41,634 nt of DNA, from assembly GCA_021296315.1 (NCBI GenBank), contig JAGWAO010000003.1, forward strand, positions 11,231 to 52,864. The letters are read 5' to 3'. Positions 6,750 through 14,350 of the stretch are shown here, piece by piece. The notes below the pieces were generated by a model. It saw only the letters and a list, made by a program, of their open reading frames with translations, was not told where the DNA came from and ran no database searches. Numbering within the stretch: the first letter of the stretch is position 1; each line of letters opens with the position of its first letter. Origin of the DNA: Acidimicrobiia bacterium (lineage in GTDB: Bacteria > Actinomycetota > Acidimicrobiia > Acidimicrobiales > Aldehydirespiratoraceae). Made by a program: the position numbers and the translations under genes.

Positions 6750-7596
6750 GGCCGTGCGGGGTCACCACCGGCAAACCCCACTCCCCCGCCGTCCAGTCGG
6801 ACTCGATCCAGGTGTGCTCGGCCATGAAGCACGGGGGCGTGCGACGCTCATCATCCTGGAGCTCGCCCGCAAGATAGTTGAGGAAGTACATGTTGGCGCC
6901 TGGGCAGGCCACCGAGGTGTGATAGCCCTTGGGCACCAGCGCCACATCGCCGTCGGTCACGACCATGGCGTCGTCGTAGTTCTCGTCGTCCCTCCAGTTG
7001 CGGTGGATGGCGTAGCCCTCGGGCCGGTCGAGACGGAAGTAGTAGACCTCCTCGAGGTAGGGCGAGCCGTCGCGGCCGTCGTGGCAGTGCGGGGGCCACC
7101 CCGACCAGGTTCCCCGGGGCACGTAGACCTCATAGAGGATCAGCCGCTCCGCGGGCAGCGGATGGGCCAGCGAGTGGACCACCTGCCGATAGGCCTGCCC
7201 GCCGCCGCGGATCTCGATCCGCATCTCTGACGGCTCGAAGACGCGCACCGGGCAGCGGCCCTCTGCCGGAGCCGAGCCGACCGTCGCCCGCAGACCGGCA
7301 TCGGACTCGATCCGGTACGGCGTGCCCGGCGGCAGGTACACGATCCGGGCCATCTGGGTGAACACCGAGTCCCGGCTCAGCTCGACCTCCATGTCGCCGT
7401 CGCCCACCACGACCCGGCCCTCGCCGGCCAGAGGCACGATGGCGGTCTCCCTGTCGGCTTGCACCCCGGACCACGGTGCGGCGGCGGTGACGTCCACCAC
7501 CCCGAACTCCACATGGTCCCAGCCCGCGGACTGCGGAGTGACGTGAAGGAACCGCCCCGGACCCTCCGCGGGACGCAGAAGCGATGAACTGATCAT
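6733..7596 (-). CDS. iolB: 5-deoxy-glucuronate isomerase
   Basis: 287-residue bicupin enzyme that converts 5-deoxy-D-glucuronate to 2-deoxy-5-keto-D-gluconate in myo-inositol breakdown. The family signature PPHCHDGRDGSPYLEEVYYF is present (His170, His172, Glu182/Glu183), with His226 in KGYHTSV completing a cupin metal site. Length is normal for IolB. The ATG at 7596 has a good ribosome site, GGAGG with six bases spacing. It lies between the RmlD-like SDR upstream (stop at 7732, separated by a 60-bp tandem repeat) and the aldolase, in the same transcription direction as iolD and iolC. Identification is firm. Confidence 0.95.
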   Translation of the reverse strand: MISSSLLRPAEGPGRFLHVTPQSAGWDHVEFGVVDVTAAAPWSGVQADRETAIVPLAGEGRVVVGDGDMEVELSRDSVFTQMARIVYLPPGTPYRIESDAGLRATVGSAPAEGRCPVRVFEPSEMRIEIRGGGQAYRQVVHSLAHPLPAERLILYEVYVPRGTWSGWPPHCHDGRDGSPYLEEVYYFRLDRPEGYAIHRNWRDDENYDDAMVVTDGDVALVPKGYHTSVACPGANMYFLNYLAGELQDDERRTPPCFMAEHTWIESDWTAGEWGLPVVTPHGPGAGS

Positions 7597-7618
7597 TTGT
7601 TGCCTCCGGTATCAGTGG

Positions 7619-7738
7619 GCCACAATCTCGGGTTGGGCGACCGCGGTGCACACACCAAACCAACCCCAGAACCCAACGGCCACAATCTCGGGTTGGGCGA
7701 CCGCAGTGGACACACCAAGCCAACCCGAGAATCAGTGG
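7619..7738 (-). repeat. Two tandem 60-bp units, each able to form a long hairpin
   Basis: Units 7619-7678 and 7679-7738 have an exact 60-base period and differ at few positions. Each contains an inverted repeat: TCTCGGGTTGG at 7686-7696 with CCAACCCGAGA at 7720-7730 is perfect over 11 bp, and the first unit has one mismatch. The short word ATCAGTGGG at 7611 recurs at 7731, 120 bases on, so the array ends inside the last codons of the RmlD-like gene. It lies between that gene and iolB and would be transcribed. It could be a dispersed intergenic repeat or a processing or attenuating RNA structure. No U-run follows. Confidence 0.8.
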
Positions 7739-8697
7739 GAGAGGGCGCCGGTGGAGCGCTCGTAGCGAAATCGATTCAATAGCTCGCGGATGCCGGGAGG
7801 CTCGTAGCCGAGAACCTCCCTAGTGCGCCGCACACTCAAGCTGGTGTCGTACGGGATCGGGAACTCGCCCACCGCGCCGGCCGCCGAACGGTCCGGGGCC
7901 GTCGAGCTGAGCAGCGCCGGATCGAGATCGAAGACGTCGCAGGCGGCACGGGCCAGTTCCATGCGGCCCGTTGATTCGGCGCCGCAGCAATGGAACACGC
8001 CGACCCCGGCCTCGTCGGCCGCGATGCGCCACATCACTTCGGCGCACTCGCTGGCCAGCGACGGCGAGGCCACCATGTTGATGTCGTCGGCCTCCCACAC
8101 CGCGAACGACCGGCCCACCTCCAGCGCGCCGACGATCGAGGTGACGAAGTACCCGAAGCCGCCGTCCTGCACCCGGGGGGTTGACTCGCGCATCCAGTGC
8201 ATCCCACTGACCGCGGACACCCGAGCCACCGCGGCCCGTTCCGCGCTCAGGAGCGCGACCTGCTCGCTGGCCATCTTCAGCACGCCGTAGATGTTGACCG
8301 GGTTGGGCGGGGTGTCCTCATCGGCGCCGCTCTGGGTGCCGTCGAACACCCAGTCTGTGGACACCAGGATCAGCTTGGCCCCCACCTCGTCGGCCGCTCG
8401 GGCCAGGGTCTCGGTGGTGCCGACGAAGCTGCGCCAGGCCAGGTCCCGGTCGGCGTACATGGCCGCGAAGTCGTTGAGGATCATGGAGTGCACGATGACA
8501 TCGGGCCCGAACGCGGCCACGCTGGCCAGCACCGCTTCGTTGTCGAGCATGTCGAGGCGCTCGGTGGTGAAGGTGCCCTCATCGGCGGGCACGAACCGGT
8601 GGACCGGGCAATGCACCTCAGCACGGTGACGCTCGGCGAAGACCTTGACGATGTTCGACCCGACGAAGCCGGTGCCCCCGGTCACATAGGCCCGCAC
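7732..8697 (-). CDS. RmlD-like SDR (NAD(P)-dependent sugar/cyclitol dehydrogenase or epimerase)
   Basis: 321-residue extended SDR with sequence features of dTDP-4-dehydrorhamnose reductase. It shows GGTGFVG (7-13) for cofactor binding, STDWVFDG (113-120) and the catalytic pair YGVLK (Tyr137, Lys141). The GTG at 8697 is chosen because AGGAGGG stands four bases upstream; an open frame continues further 5' but without a better signal. Its place between iolG and iolB suggests it acts on a cyclitol or an opened-ring intermediate, not on a sugar nucleotide, but the reaction is not shown. The 111-base gap upstream (8698-8808) contains no gene or clear signal. Confidence 0.85.
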   Translation of the reverse strand: MRAYVTGGTGFVGSNIVKVFAERHRAEVHCPVHRFVPADEGTFTTERLDMLDNEAVLASVAAFGPDVIVHSMILNDFAAMYADRDLAWRSFVGTTETLARAADEVGAKLILVSTDWVFDGTQSGADEDTPPNPVNIYGVLKMASEQVALLSAERAAVARVSAVSGMHWMRESTPRVQDGGFGYFVTSIVGALEVGRSFAVWEADDINMVASPSLASECAEVMWRIAADEAGVGVFHCCGAESTGRMELARAACDVFDLDPALLSSTAPDRSAAGAVGEFPIPYDTSLSVRRTREVLGYEPPGIRELLNRFRYERSTGALSH

Positions 8698-8808
8698 GGC
8701 AACCCTCCTGACCCATCCGCCCACCGCGAACCGGCAGCACACGACGCCCAACACGGACCCCACCGCTGCCGATTCCGGATGGCGATGCAGGCGGCTCGCA
8801 TAGCCGGA

Positions 8809-9819
8809 TCAACCGACGTCTTCGATGGCGACCGGACGGTCCTCACGTACCGACTTCCAGGCGGCCAGGCCCATCACCAGCGGCGCCCGCCCGTCAGCCA
8901 GGTTTACCGGCGACGGCGCGCCGCCGACCATGGCCACGAAGGCGTTCCACTCGGCCAGGTAAGACGGGATGTAGCGATCCAGGAAGAAGTACGGCAGCGG
9001 CTCGCCGTGCACTCCGTCCCCATCCCAGTAGCGGGCGGTCGCCGAGGGCGGATTGTCCGAGGAGGCCATCCCGGCCGACCCGAAGGCCTCCAACCGCTGG
9101 TCGTAGCCGTAGACCGCTCGGCGGCTGTTGTCGATGGTGGTAATGGCTCCGCTGGCGTGGGTCACGACCACCACCGCAGTGTCGAGGTCGCCGGCCTCGC
9201 CGATGGCCGGATCCACCCTCACGCCCCCGGTGGCGTACACCTCGACCGCGTCGCTGCCGGTCACGAAGCGGGCCATGTCGAAGTCGTGGATGGTCATGTC
9301 GCAGAAGATCCCACCCGACACCTTGATATAGGAGATCGGGGGCGGGTCGGGGTCCCGGCTGGAGATGCGGACCAGATGCACGTCGCCCACGTCGCCGGCG
9401 GCGACCCGGTCGCGCACATGGCGGTGGGCCGCGTCGAATCGACGGTTGAAGCCCACCTGCACCGCGATTCCAGCCTCGGTGGCCGCCGCGATCCCCCGGT
9501 CCACCTCCGCCAGGTCCAGCGACAGAGGCTTCTCCACGAAGGCGGGCTTTCCCGCCGCGGCCGCCTCGACGAGCAGGTCTATGTGGGTGTCGGTGGAACT
9601 GCATATCGCCACCGCGTCCACGTCGTCAGCCTCGATCAGCTCGGCCGAGTTCGACGCGTGGCGGGCGCCAAATGCCGCGGCCACCGAAGCAGCAGCACCG
9701 TCGAATACGTCGTATACGGCCGCCAGTGCCGTGCCGGGGATCCTCTGGGAGATCAGCTCGGCGTGCATCGAGCCGATACGGCCACAGCCCAGCAACCCGA
9801 TACGAACGGGATCGCTCAC
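8809..9819 (-). CDS. iolG: Inositol 2-dehydrogenase
   Basis: 336-residue Gfo/Idh/MocA oxidoreductase that would oxidise myo-inositol (or a related cyclitol) to the 2-keto compound with NAD. Rossmann motif GCGRIG (11-16); EKP with Lys97; Asp174 and His178 in CDMTIHDFD. The triad Lys97, Asp174, His178 corresponds to Lys97, Asp172, His176 known for Bacillus subtilis IolG, which makes the call strong. The GTG start overlaps the stop of the upstream desaturase-Rieske gene as GTGA, so the two are translationally coupled. Side activity on D-chiro-inositol, scyllo-inosamine or glucose cannot be excluded. Confidence 0.9.
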   Translation of the reverse strand: MSDPVRIGLLGCGRIGSMHAELISQRIPGTALAAVYDVFDGAAASVAAAFGARHASNSAELIEADDVDAVAICSSTDTHIDLLVEAAAAGKPAFVEKPLSLDLAEVDRGIAAATEAGIAVQVGFNRRFDAAHRHVRDRVAAGDVGDVHLVRISSRDPDPPPISYIKVSGGIFCDMTIHDFDMARFVTGSDAVEVYATGGVRVDPAIGEAGDLDTAVVVVTHASGAITTIDNSRRAVYGYDQRLEAFGSAGMASSDNPPSATARYWDGDGVHGEPLPYFFLDRYIPSYLAEWNAFVAMVGGAPSPVNLADGRAPLVMGLAAWKSVREDRPVAIEDVG

Positions 9820-11279
9820 GTGACCGGGTCTCGCGGCGCGAGCCGGGACACCACCCGGCCGTTTCGAAGCGTCACGTCGTAGAGGGTGATGGGTTCGGTG
9901 GCGGGATAGCGCAGAGCCTCGCCGGTCCGCAGATCGAAGCAGCCGTTGTGCTTGGGGCACTCGACCATGCAGTCGAGCACGGCTCCCTCGGCCAGATGGG
10001 CCTGGCCGTGGGTGCACAGCCCGTCGCTGAGCACGAACTCCGAACTCGGGTCCCCTTCCCCGCTGTCCTCCGGGTCGAGGTCTTCGGGATCGAGGCGGTA
10101 CAGCGCGTAGGTGGCGTCGCCCCGGTCCACCCGACGAGCCGAGCCCGGGGCCAGGCCCTCGGCCGGGCCCAAGTCGATCATGCCGTCGTGCACATCCCCG
10201 GCCCAGGCGGTCAGGCCCGTGTTCACGTAGGTCCGCTCCGGACTGCTCACTTCAGGCACGTCCGGGCGAGGATCGTCGTAAGTCGGATCGCGCCACTGGC
10301 GCCGCAGCGTCGCAAAGATCCGCCGGTAGGCGCTGATCGTGGACGAGTCCGCCGGGGCGAGGTACTGCTTGATCTCCTGGTGGAGAGCCGGCAGCGCGTA
10401 GTAGGGCACCGTCGGAAAGATGTGGTGCTCCACGTGGTAATTCATGTTGGAGTACAGGAACCTGAGGATCGGGTTCATGTACACGGTGCGGGAGTTGTAG
10501 CGATGGTCGAGCACGTCCTCGCGCAGGCCCGCGTGCTGCAGGGCCCCGAAGAACACCATGAGCCAGGCCCCGTAGAAGGTCGGCAGCCCGACGTAAAGGG
10601 CCGGAACTATCGAGCCGATGGCGACGCACCACACCGCGGTGCCGGCCAGCACGGCTATGTAGGCCCGAGACTCCCACTTGAGCTTGGGCAGCTCGTCGGT
10701 GGGGATGAAGTCCCGGGCGTCGTCGTCGATGCGGCCCGCGGCATGCTTGATGGTGCGCCAGACCGCCTTGGGCAGGAGCACGACCGGGAGATACACGCCG
10801 AGCACGGTGGGCAGGTTCGACGGGCGGGGGAACATGATCTCGGGGTCGCGCCCCACCACGATCGTGTCGGTGTGGTGGCGCACATGCGACCAGCGCCACA
10901 GCGTGGGTTGGCGCAGCAGCATGAACGACGCGATGTAGTAGACGACGTCGTTCAGCCACTTGGTGCGGAAGGCGGTGCCGTGGCCGCACTCGTGCCAGCG
11001 GGAGTCGCCCGCGCCGCCGTAGAGCGCACCGTAGGCCATGAAGGCCGGCGCCGCCCACCAGGAGCCCAGCGCTCGGAACGCGAGATATCCGAAGACACCC
11101 AGAAGGCCCAGCCACAAGATGGTGTCGCGGGCCGCCCGGGCGTTGGTGCGGACCTGCAGGGCCGTGAGCCGCTCGGGGTCGATGGGCGGGCGGAACCACT
11201 CCGCCTCCACCAGGCCCCTGTCGATGGCCAGCCTGGAGTCCTCCCCGACGAGACCGTAGTCACGCACGACCGCGGTCAC
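9816..11279 (-). CDS. Fatty-acid-desaturase-like oxygenase fused to a Rieske ferredoxin (MocD-MocE type)
   Basis: 487-residue fusion. Residues about 40-300 are a membrane desaturase/hydroxylase domain with three histidine boxes, HECGH (96-100), HVRHH (132-136) and HVEHH (282-286), which hold a di-iron centre, plus several membrane helices. Residues about 345-487 are a Rieske [2Fe-2S] domain with CTH (422-424) and CPKH (441-444). In rhizobia the separate proteins MocD and MocE (with MocF) are needed to demethylate the rhizopine 3-O-methyl-scyllo-inosamine. Here both are one polypeptide inside an iol operon, so O-demethylation of a methylated cyclitol is the likely role (inference). No MocF-like reductase is in the window. 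The GTG at 11279 overlaps the SDR stop as GTGA. Alternative: a lipid or terpenoid hydroxylase. Confidence 0.85.
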   Translation of the reverse strand: MTAVVRDYGLVGEDSRLAIDRGLVEAEWFRPPIDPERLTALQVRTNARAARDTILWLGLLGVFGYLAFRALGSWWAAPAFMAYGALYGGAGDSRWHECGHGTAFRTKWLNDVVYYIASFMLLRQPTLWRWSHVRHHTDTIVVGRDPEIMFPRPSNLPTVLGVYLPVVLLPKAVWRTIKHAAGRIDDDARDFIPTDELPKLKWESRAYIAVLAGTAVWCVAIGSIVPALYVGLPTFYGAWLMVFFGALQHAGLREDVLDHRYNSRTVYMNPILRFLYSNMNYHVEHHIFPTVPYYALPALHQEIKQYLAPADSSTISAYRRIFATLRRQWRDPTYDDPRPDVPEVSSPERTYVNTGLTAWAGDVHDGMIDLGPAEGLAPGSARRVDRGDATYALYRLDPEDLDPEDSGEGDPSSEFVLSDGLCTHGQAHLAEGAVLDCMVECPKHNGCFDLRTGEALRYPATEPITLYDVTLRNGRVVSRLAPRDPVT

Positions 11280-12136
11280 CCCGGCGCCTGCGCGGCAACC
11301 GCACTCTCCGGTCCCCACTCGGGCCCGGGAAACACCGAGTCGCCCGCACCCAGCACGGTCTGGTCCCACTCGACCACCGCGCCGGTCATCATCCCCGACT
11401 CCGATGTGGCCAGGTGCACGATGGTGCGGGCGATCTCGGAGGGCTTGATCAGCCGGCCGAAGGGCATCTCGGCCTCAGCCCGCTGAAGCCAGCCGTCGGT
11501 GGCTCCATCGAAGGTGCGCTGGACGATGTCCTCGTTGGGGGTGTCCATCCACCCCGGGCACAGCAGGTTCACGCGGATGCGATGGCGCATCAGCGAGAAG
11601 GCCAGGTTGCGGGTCATGGCCACCAGCGCTCCCTTGGAGGTGGCATACGGCAGCAGCTTGGGCGGCCCGCCCCGTCCCGCGATCGAGCCGATCAGCACGA
11701 TCGTGCCCTCGATCGACTCCCGGGCCATGACCCTCGCCACTCCCTGGCTCAGCAACCCGGGCGCCTTGACGTTCACGGCCAGCATGGCGTCCCACAACTC
11801 CGGCGCGGCGTCCCACACCGAGCCGCGGTCGGTGATGGCCGCGCAGTTGACGAAGCTGTGACAGGCGCCGAAGCGCTCGTCGAGTGCCGCGACTACATGC
11901 TCGCAAGCGTCGGCTTCGGCCAGGTCGGCGACCACGAACTCTGCCCGGCATTGCGGCATACGCAGCGACGCCGCAGCGCCCTCACCCTTGGCGCGGTCCC
12001 GGCCTACCAGCAGCAGCCCGGACGCTCCCTCGGAGACCAGACGCTGCGCGACCGCGTAGCCGAGCCCCTGCGAGCCCCCGGTGATGAGCGCTACACCGCC
12101 GCGGAACGACCCTGGATCACTCACCAGCCCGGCCAT
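11276..12136 (-). CDS. Short-chain dehydrogenase/reductase
   Basis: 286-residue classical SDR. TGGSQGLG (19-26) binds the cofactor; Asn122, Ser151 and YATSK (Tyr164, Lys168) form the catalytic set. It oxidises or reduces a hydroxyl or keto group with NAD(P). Position between iolD and the desaturase-Rieske fusion suggests a cyclitol alcohol as substrate. The ATG at 12136 is annotated, but the start region has been duplicated in 33-bp steps. The GTG four codons in (AGT GAT CCA follow) forms the GTGA arrangement typical of this operon and may be the ancestral start. The 3' end overlaps the next gene by 4 bases. Confidence 0.88.
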   Translation of the reverse strand: MAGLVSDPGSFRGGVALITGGSQGLGYAVAQRLVSEGASGLLLVGRDRAKGEGAAASLRMPQCRAEFVVADLAEADACEHVVAALDERFGACHSFVNCAAITDRGSVWDAAPELWDAMLAVNVKAPGLLSQGVARVMARESIEGTIVLIGSIAGRGGPPKLLPYATSKGALVAMTRNLAFSLMRHRIRVNLLCPGWMDTPNEDIVQRTFDGATDGWLQRAEAEMPFGRLIKPSEIARTIVHLATSESGMMTGAVVEWDQTVLGAGDSVFPGPEWGPESAVAAQAPG

Positions 12137-12196
12137 TCACGAGCCTGGATCCTTCACCAGCCCGGCCATTCACGAGCCTGGATCCTTCACCAGCCC
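12111..12196 (-). repeat. 33-bp tandem repeat (about 2.6 copies) over the iolD/SDR junction
   Basis: Units begin at 12111, 12144 and 12177; the word TCACCAGCCC recurs at 12121, 12154 and 12187. The array covers the last codons of iolD and the first codons of the SDR. On the minus strand it creates two miniature frames: GTG overlapping the iolD stop (codes MKDPGS), and ATG coding MAGLVKDPGS. The stop of the second is immediately followed by the SDR ATG (MAGLVSDPGS and on). Since 33 is a multiple of three, the duplicated reading frame was preserved and only the in-frame TGA separates the mini-peptide from the SDR. Confidence 0.85.
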
Positions 12197-14082
12197 ACCC
12201 GCTGGGAGCCGCGGGCCTCGTCGAAGCCGGCCCGGGCTTCGACCACCTCGGGCCGGGCGCTCACCTCGGGCACGCTGACCTCCCAGAAGGCGCCGCCCTC
12301 GGTCCAGCTGGACGGGTGGATCCTCAGCGCGATCACATAGGTGCGATCGGCCTGCCTGGCCCGCTCGATGGCCGCCTCGAGCTCCGCCACTGTTCGCACC
12401 GTCTCGGACAGGCAGCCCATCGAGGCCGCGTGGGCCGCGAAGTCGACCTCGACGACCTCGCCGTCGGCCCGGTCGGTGCGGCAGTCCAACATGAAGTTGT
12501 TGAACGAGACCCCACCCGCGGACACCTGCAGCCGGTCGATGATGGCGAAGCCGCCGTTGTCGCACACGATCACGATGAGCTTGTGCCCCGACAGCACCGT
12601 GCTGTAGAGGTCGCTGTTCATCATCAGGTAGGAACCGTCACCGACGAGGGCGATCACCTCGCGGTCCGGCATGGCCATCTTCGCCCCCCAGGCCCCGGAG
12701 ATCTCGTATCCCATGCACGAGTAGCCGTACTCGCAGTCGAAGGAATGGACCCCCTGCGAGCGCCACCCGCTGATCAGCTCGCCCGGGAAGCCGCCCGCGG
12801 CGGTGAGCACGTAGGTGGACTCGCCGGCGGCCCGGTCCACCGCTCCCACCACCTGCGCATAGGTGGGCAGCTCGTCGGCATCAGCACCGTCGGAGCCCGA
12901 CCCCGAAGATGTCAGCGTCACCGGAGCAGCGACCTTGTCGATGTACGCGTGGTACTGGGCCGTCTCCGACGCCGCCCTCACCGACCAGGACTGCGGAGCC
13001 CGGTAGTCGCCGAGGGCTGCGCCCAGTTCGGCCAGCCCCTCCCGGGCGTCGGCCACCAGCGGCACCGACCGGTGCTTCACCGCGTCGAAGCGAGCCGCGT
13101 TCAGCCCGATGATGCGGGCGGCCTCGTCTCCGAACACGGTCCACGAACCGGTCACGAAGTCCCCGAGACGGGTCCCCACCGCCAGCACGCAATCGGCCTC
13201 CGCGGCCATGGCATTGCCCGAGACACAGCCGGTCACGCCGATCGGTCCGCAGTTGAGAGGGTGATGGGCGGGCAGCGAGGTACGGCCCGCGGTGGTCTCC
13301 ACCACCGGGATGCCATGGGTCTCTGCGAATGCAGCCAGCTGCTGCTCGGCCAGCGACCAGCGCACCCCGCCGCCGGCGATGATCAGGGGCCGCTGCGCGC
13401 CGGCCAGGACCTCCGCGGCCCTGCGCAGCTCGCGCCGGTCGGGCCTGGGCCGGCGGATCTCATGCACCGTCTCGTCGAAGAAGCGGACCGGGTAGTCGTA
13501 GGCGTCCCCCTGCACGTCCTGAGGAAGCCCGATGAAGGCGGGGCCGCAGTCCCCCGGGTCGAGCATGGTGTGGACCGCGTGCGGCAGCGAGTGAACGACC
13601 TGCTCGGGCGACGTGATCCGGTCCCAGAAGCGCACCACGGCCCGGAAGGCGTCATTGACGGTGGTGGTGGGAGAACCGAAGTGCTCCACCTGCTGAAGCA
13701 CCGGATCGACGATGCGGTGATCGAACGTGTCGCCCGAGATCAGCAGCACCGGCAGCCGGTTGGACAGCGCCACCGCGGCCGCGGTCACCATGTTGGTGGC
13801 ACCAGGGCCGATGGAACTGGTCGCCACCATGATCCGGCGCCGCTTGTGGGCCCGGGTGAAACCGCAGGCGGCCAGGGCCATGCCCTGCTCATTCTGGCCA
13901 CGCCATGTGGGCAGGGTGTCGCCGGCCTGCTCCAACTCGTGGCCGAGGCAGGTAACGTTGCCGTGGCCGAAGATGGCGAACACGCCCGCGAACAGTGGCA
14001 CGGTGTCGCCATCGACCTCGATGCGCTGCGCGGCCAGGTAGCGGACCACCGCCCCCGAAGTTGTGAGCCTTACCGTCTCCAT
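12187..14082 (-). CDS. iolD: 3D-(3,5/4)-trihydroxycyclohexane-1,2-dione hydrolase
   Basis: 631-residue thiamine-diphosphate enzyme that opens the ring of the diketo-inositol intermediate to give 5-deoxy-D-glucuronate. N-terminal catalytic glutamate in RGQNEQG (Glu65); central FAD-like/transhydrogenase-fold domain about 210-360; C-terminal ThDP motif from GDGSYLMMNSD (481) to CDNGG (507-511). The stretches CEYGYSCMGYEISGAWG and GFAIIDRLQ are characteristic of IolD within the acetolactate-synthase superfamily. ATG at 14082 with GGAGAGG upstream. The 248-base gap upstream, 14083-14330, holds a duplicated gene tail and one copy of a dispersed repeat. Its stop lies in the 33-bp repeat that leads into the SDR. 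Confidence 0.96.
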   Translation of the reverse strand: METVRLTTSGAVVRYLAAQRIEVDGDTVPLFAGVFAIFGHGNVTCLGHELEQAGDTLPTWRGQNEQGMALAACGFTRAHKRRRIMVATSSIGPGATNMVTAAAVALSNRLPVLLISGDTFDHRIVDPVLQQVEHFGSPTTTVNDAFRAVVRFWDRITSPEQVVHSLPHAVHTMLDPGDCGPAFIGLPQDVQGDAYDYPVRFFDETVHEIRRPRPDRRELRRAAEVLAGAQRPLIIAGGGVRWSLAEQQLAAFAETHGIPVVETTAGRTSLPAHHPLNCGPIGVTGCVSGNAMAAEADCVLAVGTRLGDFVTGSWTVFGDEAARIIGLNAARFDAVKHRSVPLVADAREGLAELGAALGDYRAPQSWSVRAASETAQYHAYIDKVAAPVTLTSSGSGSDGADADELPTYAQVVGAVDRAAGESTYVLTAAGGFPGELISGWRSQGVHSFDCEYGYSCMGYEISGAWGAKMAMPDREVIALVGDGSYLMMNSDLYSTVLSGHKLIVIVCDNGGFAIIDRLQVSAGGVSFNNFMLDCRTDRADGEVVEVDFAAHAASMGCLSETVRTVAELEAAIERARQADRTYVIALRIHPSSWTEGGAFWEVSVPEVSARPEVVEARAGFDEARGSQRVGW

Positions 14083-14110
14083 GGCCTGCCTCTCCGTGGC
14101 CTCCCGGCCC

Positions 14111-14350
14111 TCAGTCGATCCGCACCTGAATCAAGCGTGTCAAGTCTCTTGGTATCAGCTTCGCTACGGTGCTGCACCCTCTTCAAGCGTGCCCGCGCAG
14201 GTGAAGCCGCCTCGCGCCGCAGCGTGGTGTCTCCCGCTCTTGCTCGCTTGCGCTCACGGGCCGCTCGGGCCACGGCCTCGCTCAGTGTCTCGGAGACTCC
14301 CTGCATCGTTCTGCCCGTCCGCTCGGCCTCTCAGTCGATCCTCACCGAAA
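14111..14350 (-). repeat. 20-bp direct repeats 220 bp apart flanking an intergenic insert (tail of the upstream dehydrogenase duplicated)
   Basis: 14111-14130 and 14331-14350 match at 17 of 20 positions. The right copy is the authentic 3' end of the Gfo/Idh gene (codons for VRID and stop); the left copy would also read VRID and stop on the minus strand. The 200 bases between them contain no gene and include copy A of the dispersed element (14230-14280). This looks like an insertion that duplicated its target, or a local duplication in which the gene tail was carried along. Confidence 0.55.
14230..14280 (-). repeat. Dispersed 3'-flanking element, copy A
   Basis: One of three copies in the window (others at 27784-27828 and 29750-29800). 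The minus-strand core GGCCCGAGCGGCCCGTGAGC is identical in all three, followed by a variable 2-5 bases and CAAGAGCGGGA. This copy begins 50 bases downstream of the stop of the dehydrogenase at 14331. All copies follow the 3' end of a minus-strand gene in the same orientation, so they would be the tail of the mRNA. Confidence 0.75.

Noticed and set aside
7619-7738. CRISPR or satellite array
   Set aside because: Only two 60-bp units, no spacers, and divergence between units.
8197-9882. A 561-codon open frame on the plus strand opposite the RmlD-like and iolG genes
   Set aside because: It overlaps two well-supported genes completely and has no recognisable motif or start signal.
12111-12196. 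CRISPR-like array
   Set aside because: The 33-bp units are contiguous without spacers and code the ends of genes; no cas genes are near.
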